From NCBI GenBank assembly GCA_014380255.1, contig JACMKG010000279.1:1-6846 (forward strand): 6,846 nt of DNA, read 5' to 3'. Under the pieces are notes generated by a model, which saw only the letters and a program-made list of their open reading frames with translations, was not told the origin of the DNA and did no database searches. Shown in pieces: positions 1-5,893 of the stretch. The position numbers and the translations under genes were made by a program. Numbering within the stretch: position 1 is the stretch's first letter; the number at the start of each line of letters is the position of its first letter. Origin of the DNA: Prolixibacteraceae bacterium. GTDB lineage: Bacteria; Bacteroidota; Bacteroidia; Bacteroidales; Prolixibacteraceae.

Positions 1-139
1 GATACATATCGAGCGCTTCCTGTCCGTTGGAGGCAATATCGATTGAAACGCCCATCATATGAAATGTCAAGGACGCAATTTTTTGATTTATCTTGTTATC
101 TTCAGCAAGAAGAATTTTCCACTTTTTGAAATCTTCCAT
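1..139 (-). CDS. Response-regulator receiver (REC) domain protein, N-terminal fragment
   Basis: Only the first 46 codons are inside the window; the rest lies beyond the left edge. The translation begins MEDFKKWKILLAEDN and continues with a predicted first helix, a hydrophobic strand and a GQEAL-like stretch. This is the usual start of a CheY-like receiver domain: strand 1 (KILLAEDN, residues 8-15) carries the acidic pair E13-D14 that binds Mg2+ beside the phospho-acceptor Asp, which would lie past the window. The ATG at 139 is the only reasonable start, because an in-frame stop lies five codons upstream (155-157). The leader is A/C-rich with no Shine-Dalgarno. Because the receiver starts at the N-terminus, the protein is a response regulator (stand-alone or with an output domain) and not a hybrid kinase with a C-terminal receiver. 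The output domain cannot be seen, and no link to the ribose operon can be shown. Confidence 0.85.
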   Translation of the reverse strand, partial: MEDFKKWKILLAEDNKINQKIASLTFHMMGVSIDIASNGQEALDMY

Positions 140-202
140 GGTGGTTAAATTGGTTCACTGTTTAAGAGATTCACTCATTCAACGAATGAAATGAAGTTTG
201 CG

Positions 203-210
203 CAAATATA
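203..210 (-). promoter_or_regulatory. Candidate Bacteroidota -7 promoter box for the receiver gene
   Basis: On the minus strand this reads TATATTTG, an exact match to the TAnnTTTG -7 consensus of the Bacteroidota primary sigma factor. It lies about 64 bp before the receiver-gene ATG, a sensible leader length. I see no good TTTG -33 element about 20 bp further upstream, so this rests on one box in A/T-rich DNA. Confidence 0.35.
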
Positions 211-382
211 GTATTTAGCCTCAGATTAAGATGCTTTCCAACAGGATATAAAAAAGATTTATTTGATAAAAATATCATGCCCCCGGGAGCAAAAAATGAA
301 TGCTTTTTAAATGCCTGCACCATCGGGGAAGGAACTAAAATATTTCATCGCAAAGAATGAATCAACCGGTAATAGGAAGGCA

Positions 383-408
383 GTTTTTCTGATAATCTGA
401 AGAAAAAC
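383..408. repeat. Small perfect inverted repeat (8-bp arms)
   Basis: GTTTTTCT at 383-390 pairs exactly with AGAAAAAC at 401-408 around a 10-nt loop. Neither strand has a U-run after the stem, so it is a poor intrinsic terminator. The arms are A/T-rich and chance is a real possibility. Confidence 0.35.
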
Positions 409-590
409 AATTTGGTGTCTGACGGCAAATTGTTTCGGACCTTCCATCCTCCAAATAATCTGATTGTATTCAATTCAAATGAAGCTCTTCGGCTTATTCC
501 CTGCCAATTAATCCTTGTAAACACCAGCCATCGTTTTTTGCTCTCAACGATTCATCTTATGAGGATTTCATTCTATACACCGATGGGTTT

Positions 591-775
591 GTTTCTTACC
601 TTTGTTTTACCCTTGTCTTACCAAATTCTACACTAATACGTATATAATTCGAATATAATACAAATCTTATTCGTATATAATAGGAAAATATGCGAATTAT
701 ATATGTATTATATACGAATTAGATTCGAATTATAGAAGAATTTGGTAAAACAAAGGTAAAACAAAGGTAAGAAAC
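591..775. repeat. 185-bp inverted-repeat element, possibly MITE-like
   Basis: Outer arms of 39 bp at 591-629 and 737-775 are reverse complements with only two mismatches. Each arm is itself repetitive: the right arm contains GGTAAAACAAA twice in tandem followed by GGTAAGAAAC. The 107-bp centre (630-736) is extremely A/T-rich and contains further inverted repeats: a perfect 14-bp pair at 669-682 and 706-719, and an imperfect 27-bp pair (22 matches) at 635-661 and 694-720. No open reading frame fills it. The structure fits a small non-autonomous mobile element or a palindromic intergenic repeat. I could not find a convincing target-site duplication, and no transposase is nearby, so mobility is inferred. 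A large folded RNA or a recombination or binding site are alternatives. Confidence 0.6.
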
Positions 776-857
776 AGAGAACACTGGAATACAGCCATTA
801 CAGGAGTTGTTTAGTGGGTTGAAGGAGTGATGGAATGAAGGATTGAAAAGCTAAAAG

Positions 858-894
858 ATTGGATGGATGAATGGTTAAATGGTTGGATGGTTAA
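858..894. repeat. Degenerate short repeat, GGATGG/ATGGTT type
   Basis: The stretch is made of overlapping variants of GGATGG, GAATGG, TTAAATGG and TTGGATGG, with related G/A/T-rich text before it from about 820. It is non-coding and looks like a decaying simple-sequence tract. No exact unit is preserved for more than two copies. Confidence 0.4.
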
Positions 895-982
895 GCGCCT
901 TCCTGGAAGTACTTAGAGTATTTGAAATCTATAAGATTAAGCGAGGTGGTACCTGAAACGCCTTAGAGAAGGTTTATAAACA

Positions 983-1019
983 ACAAACGTTACAGAACAA
1001 AATATTCTGTAACGTTTGT
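983..1019 (-). terminator. Probable terminator hairpin of the four-gene operon
   Basis: A perfect 15-bp inverted repeat (983-997 with 1005-1019) encloses a 7-nt loop, 54 bp past the permease stop codon. Read on the minus strand, the stem ends in GTTTGT and is followed by TGTTTATAAACC, which is T-rich but lacks a clean U-run. Position and stem strength argue for transcription termination or 3'-end protection of the operon mRNA. The weak U-tract keeps confidence moderate. Confidence 0.6.
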
Positions 1020-1073
1020 AAGTAGCATTTGTAAAGACAAATTCAATAAAAACAGACTGAATATACCCACATC

Positions 1074-2069
1074 TTACATTCCGGCATATACAATCATCCC
1101 GATGCCAATAAAAAACAGTAAGAACATGGCTGCCAAGTGCATGGATACACCTTTCACGCCTTTGAATTCCTTCCAGATAAATACTCCCCACAAGGCTGCC
1201 ACCAAGGTAGCTCCCTGTCCAAGGCCATAGGAAATGGCAAATCCGGCCTTTCCGGCAGCAATAATATTGAACGTCATGCCAACGCACCATATGAAACCTC
1301 CCAGGATGCCGGTCATGTGTTCTTTAAGGCTACCTTCAAAGTATTGAGAATAGGTTACAGGAGTGCCTTCAAAAGGTTTTCTCATCAGCATGGTATTGAA
1401 TACAAAATTACTTAAAAGCACGCCCAGCGAGAAGATAAATACGGCTGTATAAGGAGTCATCAGCCCTGCCTCAGGCTGTTCAAAGTTAGTGACCATTGAA
1501 CTGGCTACAAAGCGGTAAAACAAAGCCATTAAAACACCTCCCACCACCGAGAGCATAATGCCTCTTCCGGACACTTTATGTGACTGTGAGGCTTTCTTCC
1601 GGTAGGCCATGGCATCAATGACTATCGCTACGGTTACAAGGCCTACACCGGCAAATAACCAAGCCGCATTGCCCTGCGGGGCTGCAAAATAATTGATGAT
1701 AACACCCAACACCAGGGCTATGCCTATTCCAATGGGAAAAGCTACCGACATACCTGCAATGGCAATGGCTGCAACAACCAGGATATTGGCTGCATTGAAA
1801 ATGATTCCGCCCAACAAGGCATTGCCAATGTTACTCATTTCGGCCTGGCTGATATCTTCGATAAATCCTCTTCCCTGCTCCCCGGTGCTTCCCATGGTCA
1901 AAGAAAAGAGCAGTGACATGAGCACAATGCCGATCACGTAATCCCAGTAAAAGAATTCGAAACGCCAGGACTTCTGAGCCAGCTTTTGCGTATTGGCCCA
2001 AGATCCCCAGCACAACATGGTAATAACACAAAGCATTATGGCCATGAAATAAGAGCTTACAATATACAT
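1074..2069 (-). CDS. DMT-superfamily permease (ribose/sugar or ureide/nucleobase uptake)
   Basis: A 331-residue inner-membrane protein with about ten hydrophobic segments, roughly at residues 3-22, 40-60, 84-104, 108-128, 135-152, 170-190, 205-225, 250-270, 275-297 and 308-330. This fits the 10-TM drug/metabolite transporter fold. Visible landmarks are CWGSW (20-24), FYWDY (40-44), a G-rich helix at 106-123 and YGLGQGAT (281-288). It belongs near the GRP glucose/ribose permeases and the ureide permeases. From memory, plant ureide permeases share the MYxVxS start, the YLDY-like motif, the YTAxFxFS stretch before helix 7 and the (F/W)GxxxxxE end of helix 9. The start at 2069 is chosen because it gives that MYIVSS N-terminus. 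It is the last gene of the operon, 104 bp after the nucleoside hydrolase, so the cargo is probably ribose, a nucleobase or a nucleoside. Which one cannot be decided from sequence. Confidence 0.8.
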   Translation of the reverse strand: MYIVSSYFMAIMLCVITMLCWGSWANTQKLAQKSWRFEFFYWDYVIGIVLMSLLFSLTMGSTGEQGRGFIEDISQAEMSNIGNALLGGIIFNAANILVVAAIAIAGMSVAFPIGIGIALVLGVIINYFAAPQGNAAWLFAGVGLVTVAIVIDAMAYRKKASQSHKVSGRGIMLSVVGGVLMALFYRFVASSMVTNFEQPEAGLMTPYTAVFIFSLGVLLSNFVFNTMLMRKPFEGTPVTYSQYFEGSLKEHMTGILGGFIWCVGMTFNIIAAGKAGFAISYGLGQGATLVAALWGVFIWKEFKGVKGVSMHLAAMFLLFFIGIGMIVYAGM

Positions 2070-2098
2070 GTTGATTGGTTTTAGTTGTTTATATTAGA

Positions 2099-2173
2099 GT
2101 GCCTGAGTGCCTGAGTTCCTGAGTACCTTAGTGGTTTGTACTTAGGAACTCAGGAACTCAGGAACTAAGGCAC
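2099..2173. repeat. Intercistronic hairpin built from 8-bp units
   Basis: Arms of 33 bp at 2099-2131 and 2141-2173 are reverse complements with four mismatches, around a 9-nt loop. Each arm is a tandem series of 8-bp units: GTGCCTGA twice, GTTCCTGA and GTACCTTA on the left; GGAACTCA twice, GGAACTAA and GGCACTTA on the right. The right arm touches the stop codon of the nucleoside hydrolase (2174-2176). In the mRNA this is a long stem-loop between the third and fourth operon genes. Without a U-run on the minus strand it is unlikely to be a full terminator; it could stabilise the upstream message, attenuate permease expression, or be a REP-like genomic repeat. Confidence 0.7.
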
Positions 2174-3163
2174 TTATTTCGGCTCATACATCATCAAATC
2201 ATCCAGAATGCCCGCAATCTTTTGATACGGGTATTTATGGACCAAAAATGAATGATTTGAGTTTTTATCCGCATCCCAGGAGTTTGAACCGTCGGGATTA
2301 CAAATAAAGGTTCCATTGCCGATCACATAAAAATAATCAGCCGGATTACGCACAGCACACAAAACAGCTGTATGGTCCCACGAGTTACGGTTCACAGACT
2401 GTTTGCCTTCATAGGTCGCAAGGCAGTATTGGTAAGCCCATTGCACCGGGCTTCCCTTGGTGCCCTGGGTAGCCACTTTATTACCTGTCATGATCTTTAC
2501 ACCAATTTCAAATCCACTGAAAAGAATGGGCGTAGGCCAGTTCTGAAAGACATAATATGAAGCCTTTGGATGCTGATTGACATTAAATTCACTGAATTCA
2601 GGAAACCCACCAGCCATGGTAACCCATGACTTTACTTTTCTAGCAACCAGCTCTTTGCCTGAGAGTTTACTATACTGATCAGGAGCGGATTTCAAAAGAG
2701 CTTCCAGGTTGGACATAAACCCAACCGTTACAATCACCACGCTTTTATCTTTTTGTGAAGACAGCACTTTACGGTAAACCTCCGTGGCAGATGGATAATC
2801 CTTGTTGGTTTTCAGGACTGGCAAATACTTGACAGCCAACGAATCGTTCCAGTGATTTGGACATGAAAAGGACGGAGCTTCAGAGCCGGGGACACCAATG
2901 GGAATAGCAGGCTTTTTAAAATAGCGGTTGAATACTTCAATGGTTGGGGCAATGGTTGGATAACCATCACTGGCCATTGTAGCCAGTATTTCACATTCTC
3001 CTTTGGCAGCCAACGCGTGAAGAATGGTTATTGCACCTACATCATCATAATCAGGTCCCATATCGGTATCAAAAATAATCTTTACCGGCTCTGCAGACCA
3101 TGCGGCACCTGACAGGAGCATCACACATGCCAATGCAAAGGTTAATCGGTTCAATAATTTCAT
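2174..3163 (-). CDS. Secreted nucleoside hydrolase (IUNH-like family)
   Basis: A 329-residue protein expected to hydrolyse the N-glycosidic bond of nucleosides, giving free base and ribose. A Sec signal peptide is clear: basic start (MKLLNR), hydrophobic core (8-19) and an A-W-S-A site near residue 24, so it acts in the periplasm or outside. Family motifs follow: DTDMG at 32-36 with D38, D40 and D41 as the Ca2+-binding aspartates, MAGG at 183-186, EFN at 192-194, and a C-terminal WDHTAV (262-267) whose D263 matches the last metal ligand. Compared with the classical D-T-D-P-G-x-D-D, one residue (Y39) sits inside the acidic cluster, as in the DTDxGxDxDD subgroup; the usual D-P-E-A after EFN is H-P-K-A (198-201). 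Length is normal for the family. Third gene of the operon, 38 bp after the glycohydrolase; its leader TAAACCA directly abuts the ATG, as in that gene. Exact nucleoside preference is unknown. Confidence 0.87.
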   Translation of the reverse strand: MKLLNRLTFALACVMLLSGAAWSAEPVKIIFDTDMGPDYDDVGAITILHALAAKGECEILATMASDGYPTIAPTIEVFNRYFKKPAIPIGVPGSEAPSFSCPNHWNDSLAVKYLPVLKTNKDYPSATEVYRKVLSSQKDKSVVIVTVGFMSNLEALLKSAPDQYSKLSGKELVARKVKSWVTMAGGFPEFSEFNVNQHPKASYYVFQNWPTPILFSGFEIGVKIMTGNKVATQGTKGSPVQWAYQYCLATYEGKQSVNRNSWDHTAVLCAVRNPADYFYVIGNGTFICNPDGSNSWDADKNSNHSFLVHKYPYQKIAGILDDLMMYEPK

Positions 3164-3201
3164 TGGTTTAAATAGTTTAGTATGGATTAGTTTAAATTGG
3201 A

Positions 3202-4827
3202 CTATTGAAAGGAGAACTTATAGTTTTCATTGGTCTTATCGGCTGTTTTAAATACGACAGCTTCGGTAACATATACATTGGTACCGGCTGATTCAGGCCG
3301 CTTCTCCCCTTTTACCACCAGCCTGATTATATGATTTCCCTGAGGAAGATTGGTGACATGAAAGATATTCATGTTTCGGTGCTCCTGGTTGGAAAAGTTG
3401 AAATAGCAATCGATGCTGCGTTTAAACTCTCCATCTACATACACGTCAGCCTTACCGCCATCTTTTAGCCAGTTGCCTTCAATGGAGGCGCCTGTTCCTT
3501 CAAAGGAGAAACTGATCTCGTCACCCGCCTTTCCACTGAATGTAGGCTGATCCTTTACTTCCATCTGAGCCCTGCCATCGATGTTGCGGAAGCCGTCCCA
3601 CTGGCCTTTGACTTCCCAAGCGCTGTTATCAGATACTTTTACCCTTCTATTGAATACAAGTTTGGGAAATGCGTCCTCCAAGGCAAAAGGCACAGGTTGC
3701 TGAACCTTGATTTTTAATTCCTCTGCAGTTGACTCACCGCCGTTTTCCACATTCAGCTTCTGAGCATATTCAAATGTTTTCTCAACTGCTTTATTGAAAG
3801 AATAATCAGTATTGATGAACAATGAATCGCCAATAGCCACTACTGCATCCCTGTATTCAGCAGGTAATCCGCTTAAACCTTTGATCACCCCCAGGACTGC
3901 CATGGCATTGGAAGGATTGCAATCAGAATCCTGGCCGCAGCGGGTAGAAACTTCCATGGTCTTTAACGGGTCTCCTTCACCATATAGCAAGCCCATCACG
4001 ATATAGGCTCCATTTAATTTGGCATCGATATTAAAGGTGGTACCCGATGAACAAATCTGAACCTTTCCCCACTTGGCTTCCAGCTCATTCCATGCGGCAC
4101 GCCAGTCGGATGGATATTGCTTGTGCAGCACAATCACATCATTGACAATTTTGGCATAATCACTTTGAGCGGGAATAGAAAGCAAGGCTTTATCGATAAC
4201 CTTGGGGATATCGTTTTCAAAATAAGCTTCTGAATAAAGTGCAGCTACAAAAACGCCTCCATACACACCATCACCGTAGTTCATGATATGGCCTATCTTA
4301 TCAGCTATTTTACTGGCTGTCTGAGGCATCCCCGGACACATAAATCCAATGTAATCAGCTTCAATCTGAAAGTCGATATCATCGGCATGCAGGTTATAAT
4401 CAGGATGCCCTGACTGTGGAGGGAAGATGCTGTCGAAATAGTTCTTTCTGGCCTGCACATTGGCATGCCACAGATGATAACCTGCTTTGGCAAACAGTTC
4501 AAGGTATTTTTTAGCAGGAGCATCCATGCCATACTTATCCATGGTCATCAGGAAAGTAAGCTGCACATAGATATCATCCTGCCAGATAGAACCTTTCACA
4601 TCGGCAGGGACCCACTTGATCGAATCCTCATAAGTTTTGCCTTGAGCCCTGAATTCAGTAGGGGCGCCATAGGTGACACCTACCATTTTCCCGGCCCACC
4701 CTCCGGCTATCTTATCTTTCAACACTTCATTGGAAATAGTGCGTGTATCGGTTGATAGTTTTTGATTGCAAGAGCTTATCCCTGCCACTACAACAAGGAT
4801 CAGAAATAGGATTAAGTTAGTTTTCAT
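3202..4827 (-). CDS. Lipoprotein ADP-ribosylglycohydrolase-family enzyme with C-terminal beta domain
   Basis: A 541-residue protein. The N-terminus is a lipoprotein signal (hydrophobic residues 5-15, lipobox I-S-S-C with Cys20), so the enzyme should be tethered to a membrane facing the periplasm or the outside. Residues about 32-355 form an ADP-ribosylglycohydrolase (ARH/DraG-like) domain: GGWAGKMVG (42-50) and YGAPTE (53-58), an acidic pair in WQDD (82-85), HADD (147-150), GDGVYGG (185-191) and CGQDSDC (297-303). The paired aspartates D84/D85 and D300/D302 match the dinuclear metal ligands of the family. The threonines that normally follow these motifs are absent (I86, C303), so the substrate may differ from protein-bound ADP-ribose. 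Residues about 395-530 look like a beta-sandwich, carbohydrate-binding-like domain with VYVDGE (462-467) and LPQGNH (494-499). It follows ribokinase by 13 bp. I infer that it releases ribose from a riboside or ADP-ribosyl compound; the reaction is unproven. Confidence 0.85.
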   Translation of the reverse strand: MKTNLILFLILVVVAGISSCNQKLSTDTRTISNEVLKDKIAGGWAGKMVGVTYGAPTEFRAQGKTYEDSIKWVPADVKGSIWQDDIYVQLTFLMTMDKYGMDAPAKKYLELFAKAGYHLWHANVQARKNYFDSIFPPQSGHPDYNLHADDIDFQIEADYIGFMCPGMPQTASKIADKIGHIMNYGDGVYGGVFVAALYSEAYFENDIPKVIDKALLSIPAQSDYAKIVNDVIVLHKQYPSDWRAAWNELEAKWGKVQICSSGTTFNIDAKLNGAYIVMGLLYGEGDPLKTMEVSTRCGQDSDCNPSNAMAVLGVIKGLSGLPAEYRDAVVAIGDSLFINTDYSFNKAVEKTFEYAQKLNVENGGESTAEELKIKVQQPVPFALEDAFPKLVFNRRVKVSDNSAWEVKGQWDGFRNIDGRAQMEVKDQPTFSGKAGDEISFSFEGTGASIEGNWLKDGGKADVYVDGEFKRSIDCYFNFSNQEHRNMNIFHVTNLPQGNHIIRLVVKGEKRPESAGTNVYVTEAVVFKTADKTNENYKFSFQ

Positions 4828-4840
4828 TGGTTTATAAATG

Positions 4841-5749
4841 TTAGTTTATGATTTCATGTCTATAGGGCACTGATGATTGAGCCCCCGGGCGTGTCACCGA
4901 AATAGCGGCCACCTTATTGGCAAATGCGATGGATTCCCGGATGGTTTTTCCTTCTGATAAGGCCACTACCAGGGCTCCATTGAAAGTATCACCGGCAGCA
5001 GTAGTGTCAACAGGCTCTACTTTGGGGGCACTTATGACTTCATGGTTGCCTTCAGCAAGCAAAAAGGCACCGGCAGCCCCCATGGTAATAATCACTATCT
5101 CAACGCCTTTATCGTGAAGATAACGAGCAGCTTTCAAGGCCGATTGCTCATCTGTGACCTTGATACCAGTAAGCAGTTCTGCTTCAGTCTCGTTGGGTGT
5201 CAGAATATATATGCTTTTAAGTAACTCATCTGACAGTCGGGCTGCCGGAGCAGGATTCAACACTACTTTTTTCTGTTTTGAGGCAGCGACTGAGGCAATA
5301 TGCTCAACTGTTGGAATGGGAATTTCAAGTTGCATTAATACGAATTCCGAATCACTAAGCAGAGGTATTGCTTTGTCGAAATCGGCTGCACTCAAGGTTC
5401 CGTTCGATCCGGGGGCCACCACAATCGAATTTTCTCCCTTGCGATCAACAGTAATCATAGCCACCCCACTTGGATTTTCAGGGTCAATGACCACATAATC
5501 TACATTGATTCCTTCATCTTCCAGTTGCTGAACTGCCTGTTTTCCGAAGATGTCGTCTCCAATCTTTCCGACAAAAGTGACCAATCCACCCAATCGAGCA
5601 GCGGCTACTGCCTGGTTAGCCCCTTTTCCACCTGCATTCATCAGAAACCTTCCTCCAAGAATGGTTTCCCCCGGACAAGGAAATGAATGCGTTTTAATTA
5701 CCATATCTGTATTTGAACTACCTACTACCAATATTCTCTTATCATTCAT
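4841..5749 (-). CDS. rbsK: Ribokinase (PfkB family)
   Basis: A 302-residue cytoplasmic kinase of typical ribokinase length, converting D-ribose and ATP to ribose 5-phosphate for the pentose phosphate pathway and PRPP synthesis. Motifs in order: GSSNTD (10-15) at the sugar site, NAGGKGANQAVAAARLGG (38-55) as the first PfkB signature, NPAPA (165-169), PNETEAELLTG (185-195), and DTTAAGDTF (248-256), the second signature with catalytic base D254 in the AAGD anion hole. RPGAQSSVP (287-295) matches the monovalent-cation region of ribokinases. The combination of GSxNxD, GGKGANQA and RPGAQ separates it from fructokinases and adenosine kinases of the same family. It is the promoter-proximal gene of the operon; the ATG at 5749 gives the standard short N-terminus. 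Only a weak AGG lies about 8 bp upstream. Being first suits a pathway in which imported ribose is trapped by phosphorylation. Confidence 0.93.
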   Translation of the reverse strand: MNDKRILVVGSSNTDMVIKTHSFPCPGETILGGRFLMNAGGKGANQAVAAARLGGLVTFVGKIGDDIFGKQAVQQLEDEGINVDYVVIDPENPSGVAMITVDRKGENSIVVAPGSNGTLSAADFDKAIPLLSDSEFVLMQLEIPIPTVEHIASVAASKQKKVVLNPAPAARLSDELLKSIYILTPNETEAELLTGIKVTDEQSALKAARYLHDKGVEIVIITMGAAGAFLLAEGNHEVISAPKVEPVDTTAAGDTFNGALVVALSEGKTIRESIAFANKVAAISVTRPGAQSSVPYRHEIIN

Positions 5750-5804
5750 AAAGATTACCTAATTAGTCGTACAAATTATCAGGAACAGAATTTCAATGTT
5801 CATT

Positions 5805-5820
5805 TTCCCTAAAGTGGGAA
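5805..5820. promoter_or_regulatory. Candidate operator palindrome TTCCC-n6-GGGAA
   Basis: TTCCC (5805-5809) and GGGAA (5816-5820) are exact inverted 5-bp arms around 6 bp, about 55 bp upstream of ribokinase. A G/C-rich palindrome in otherwise A/T-rich DNA is a reasonable regulator site. No second copy is seen at the other promoters in the window, and no regulator gene is visible. Confidence 0.35.
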
Positions 5821-5852
5821 TATAAATTTAATAAAACCAAAGTTAGGCGTTC

Positions 5853-5868
5853 CAAAATTGATATTTTG
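5853..5868. promoter_or_regulatory. Candidate operator palindrome CAAAAT-n4-ATTTTG
   Basis: CAAAAT (5853-5858) and ATTTTG (5863-5868) are exact 6-bp inverted arms around TGAT. It lies about 100 bp before ribokinase and overlaps the TTGACC hexamer of the plus-strand sigma70-like sequence. A/T-rich arms make chance plausible. Confidence 0.3.
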
Positions 5869-5893
5869 ACCACATTTACTGAATTGCTATAAT
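5866..5893 (+). promoter_or_regulatory. Sigma70-like promoter sequence, TTGACC-16-TATAAT
   Basis: TTGACC (5866-5871) and a perfect TATAAT (5888-5893) are separated by 16 bp, pointing at the gene that starts 118 bp downstream. This matches the proteobacterial consensus. The Bacteroidota housekeeping sigma uses a different one, so in the native host it may be coincidence. Confidence 0.25.

Larger units (their letters stand above)
140..1073. other. Gene-free region between the operon end and the receiver gene
   Basis: About 930 bp with no convincing coding sequence on either strand. It lies downstream of the permease and upstream of the receiver gene, both on the minus strand. The longest open frame (plus, 412-636) needs a TTG start, runs into an inverted-repeat arm and has no recognisable domain. 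The region holds a candidate promoter (203-210), a small hairpin (383-408), the 185-bp inverted-repeat element (591-775), a degenerate G/A/T-rich repeat (858-894) and the probable operon terminator (983-1019). I recognise nothing in 410-590; it could be decayed coding sequence, but I cannot assign it. Confidence 0.7.

Noticed and set aside
412..636. Open frame of 74 codons on the plus strand
   Set aside because: It needs a TTG start, has no leader signal or recognisable motif, and its end lies in the left arm of the inverted-repeat element.
937..1415. Open frames overlapping the 3' end of the permease on both strands
   Set aside because: They are out-of-frame or antisense readings of a well-supported membrane protein gene and the terminator hairpin; composition is not protein-like.
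2099..2173. Possible CRISPR-like array
   Set aside because: Units are only 8 bp with no spacers and form a hairpin; no cas genes are present.
2099..2173. Intrinsic terminator between nucleoside hydrolase and permease
   Set aside because: The minus-strand sequence after the stem is A-rich (TCTAATATAAAC) and lacks a U-run, so full termination is unlikely; kept as a repeat or attenuating structure.
4465..4755. Antisense open frame of 96 codons within the glycohydrolase gene
   Set aside because: It is fully inside a gene with clear family motifs and has no motif or leader of its own.
5154..5498. Antisense open frame of 114 codons within ribokinase
   Set aside because: Long antisense frames are common opposite Ala/Gly-rich PfkB genes; it carries no recognisable domain.
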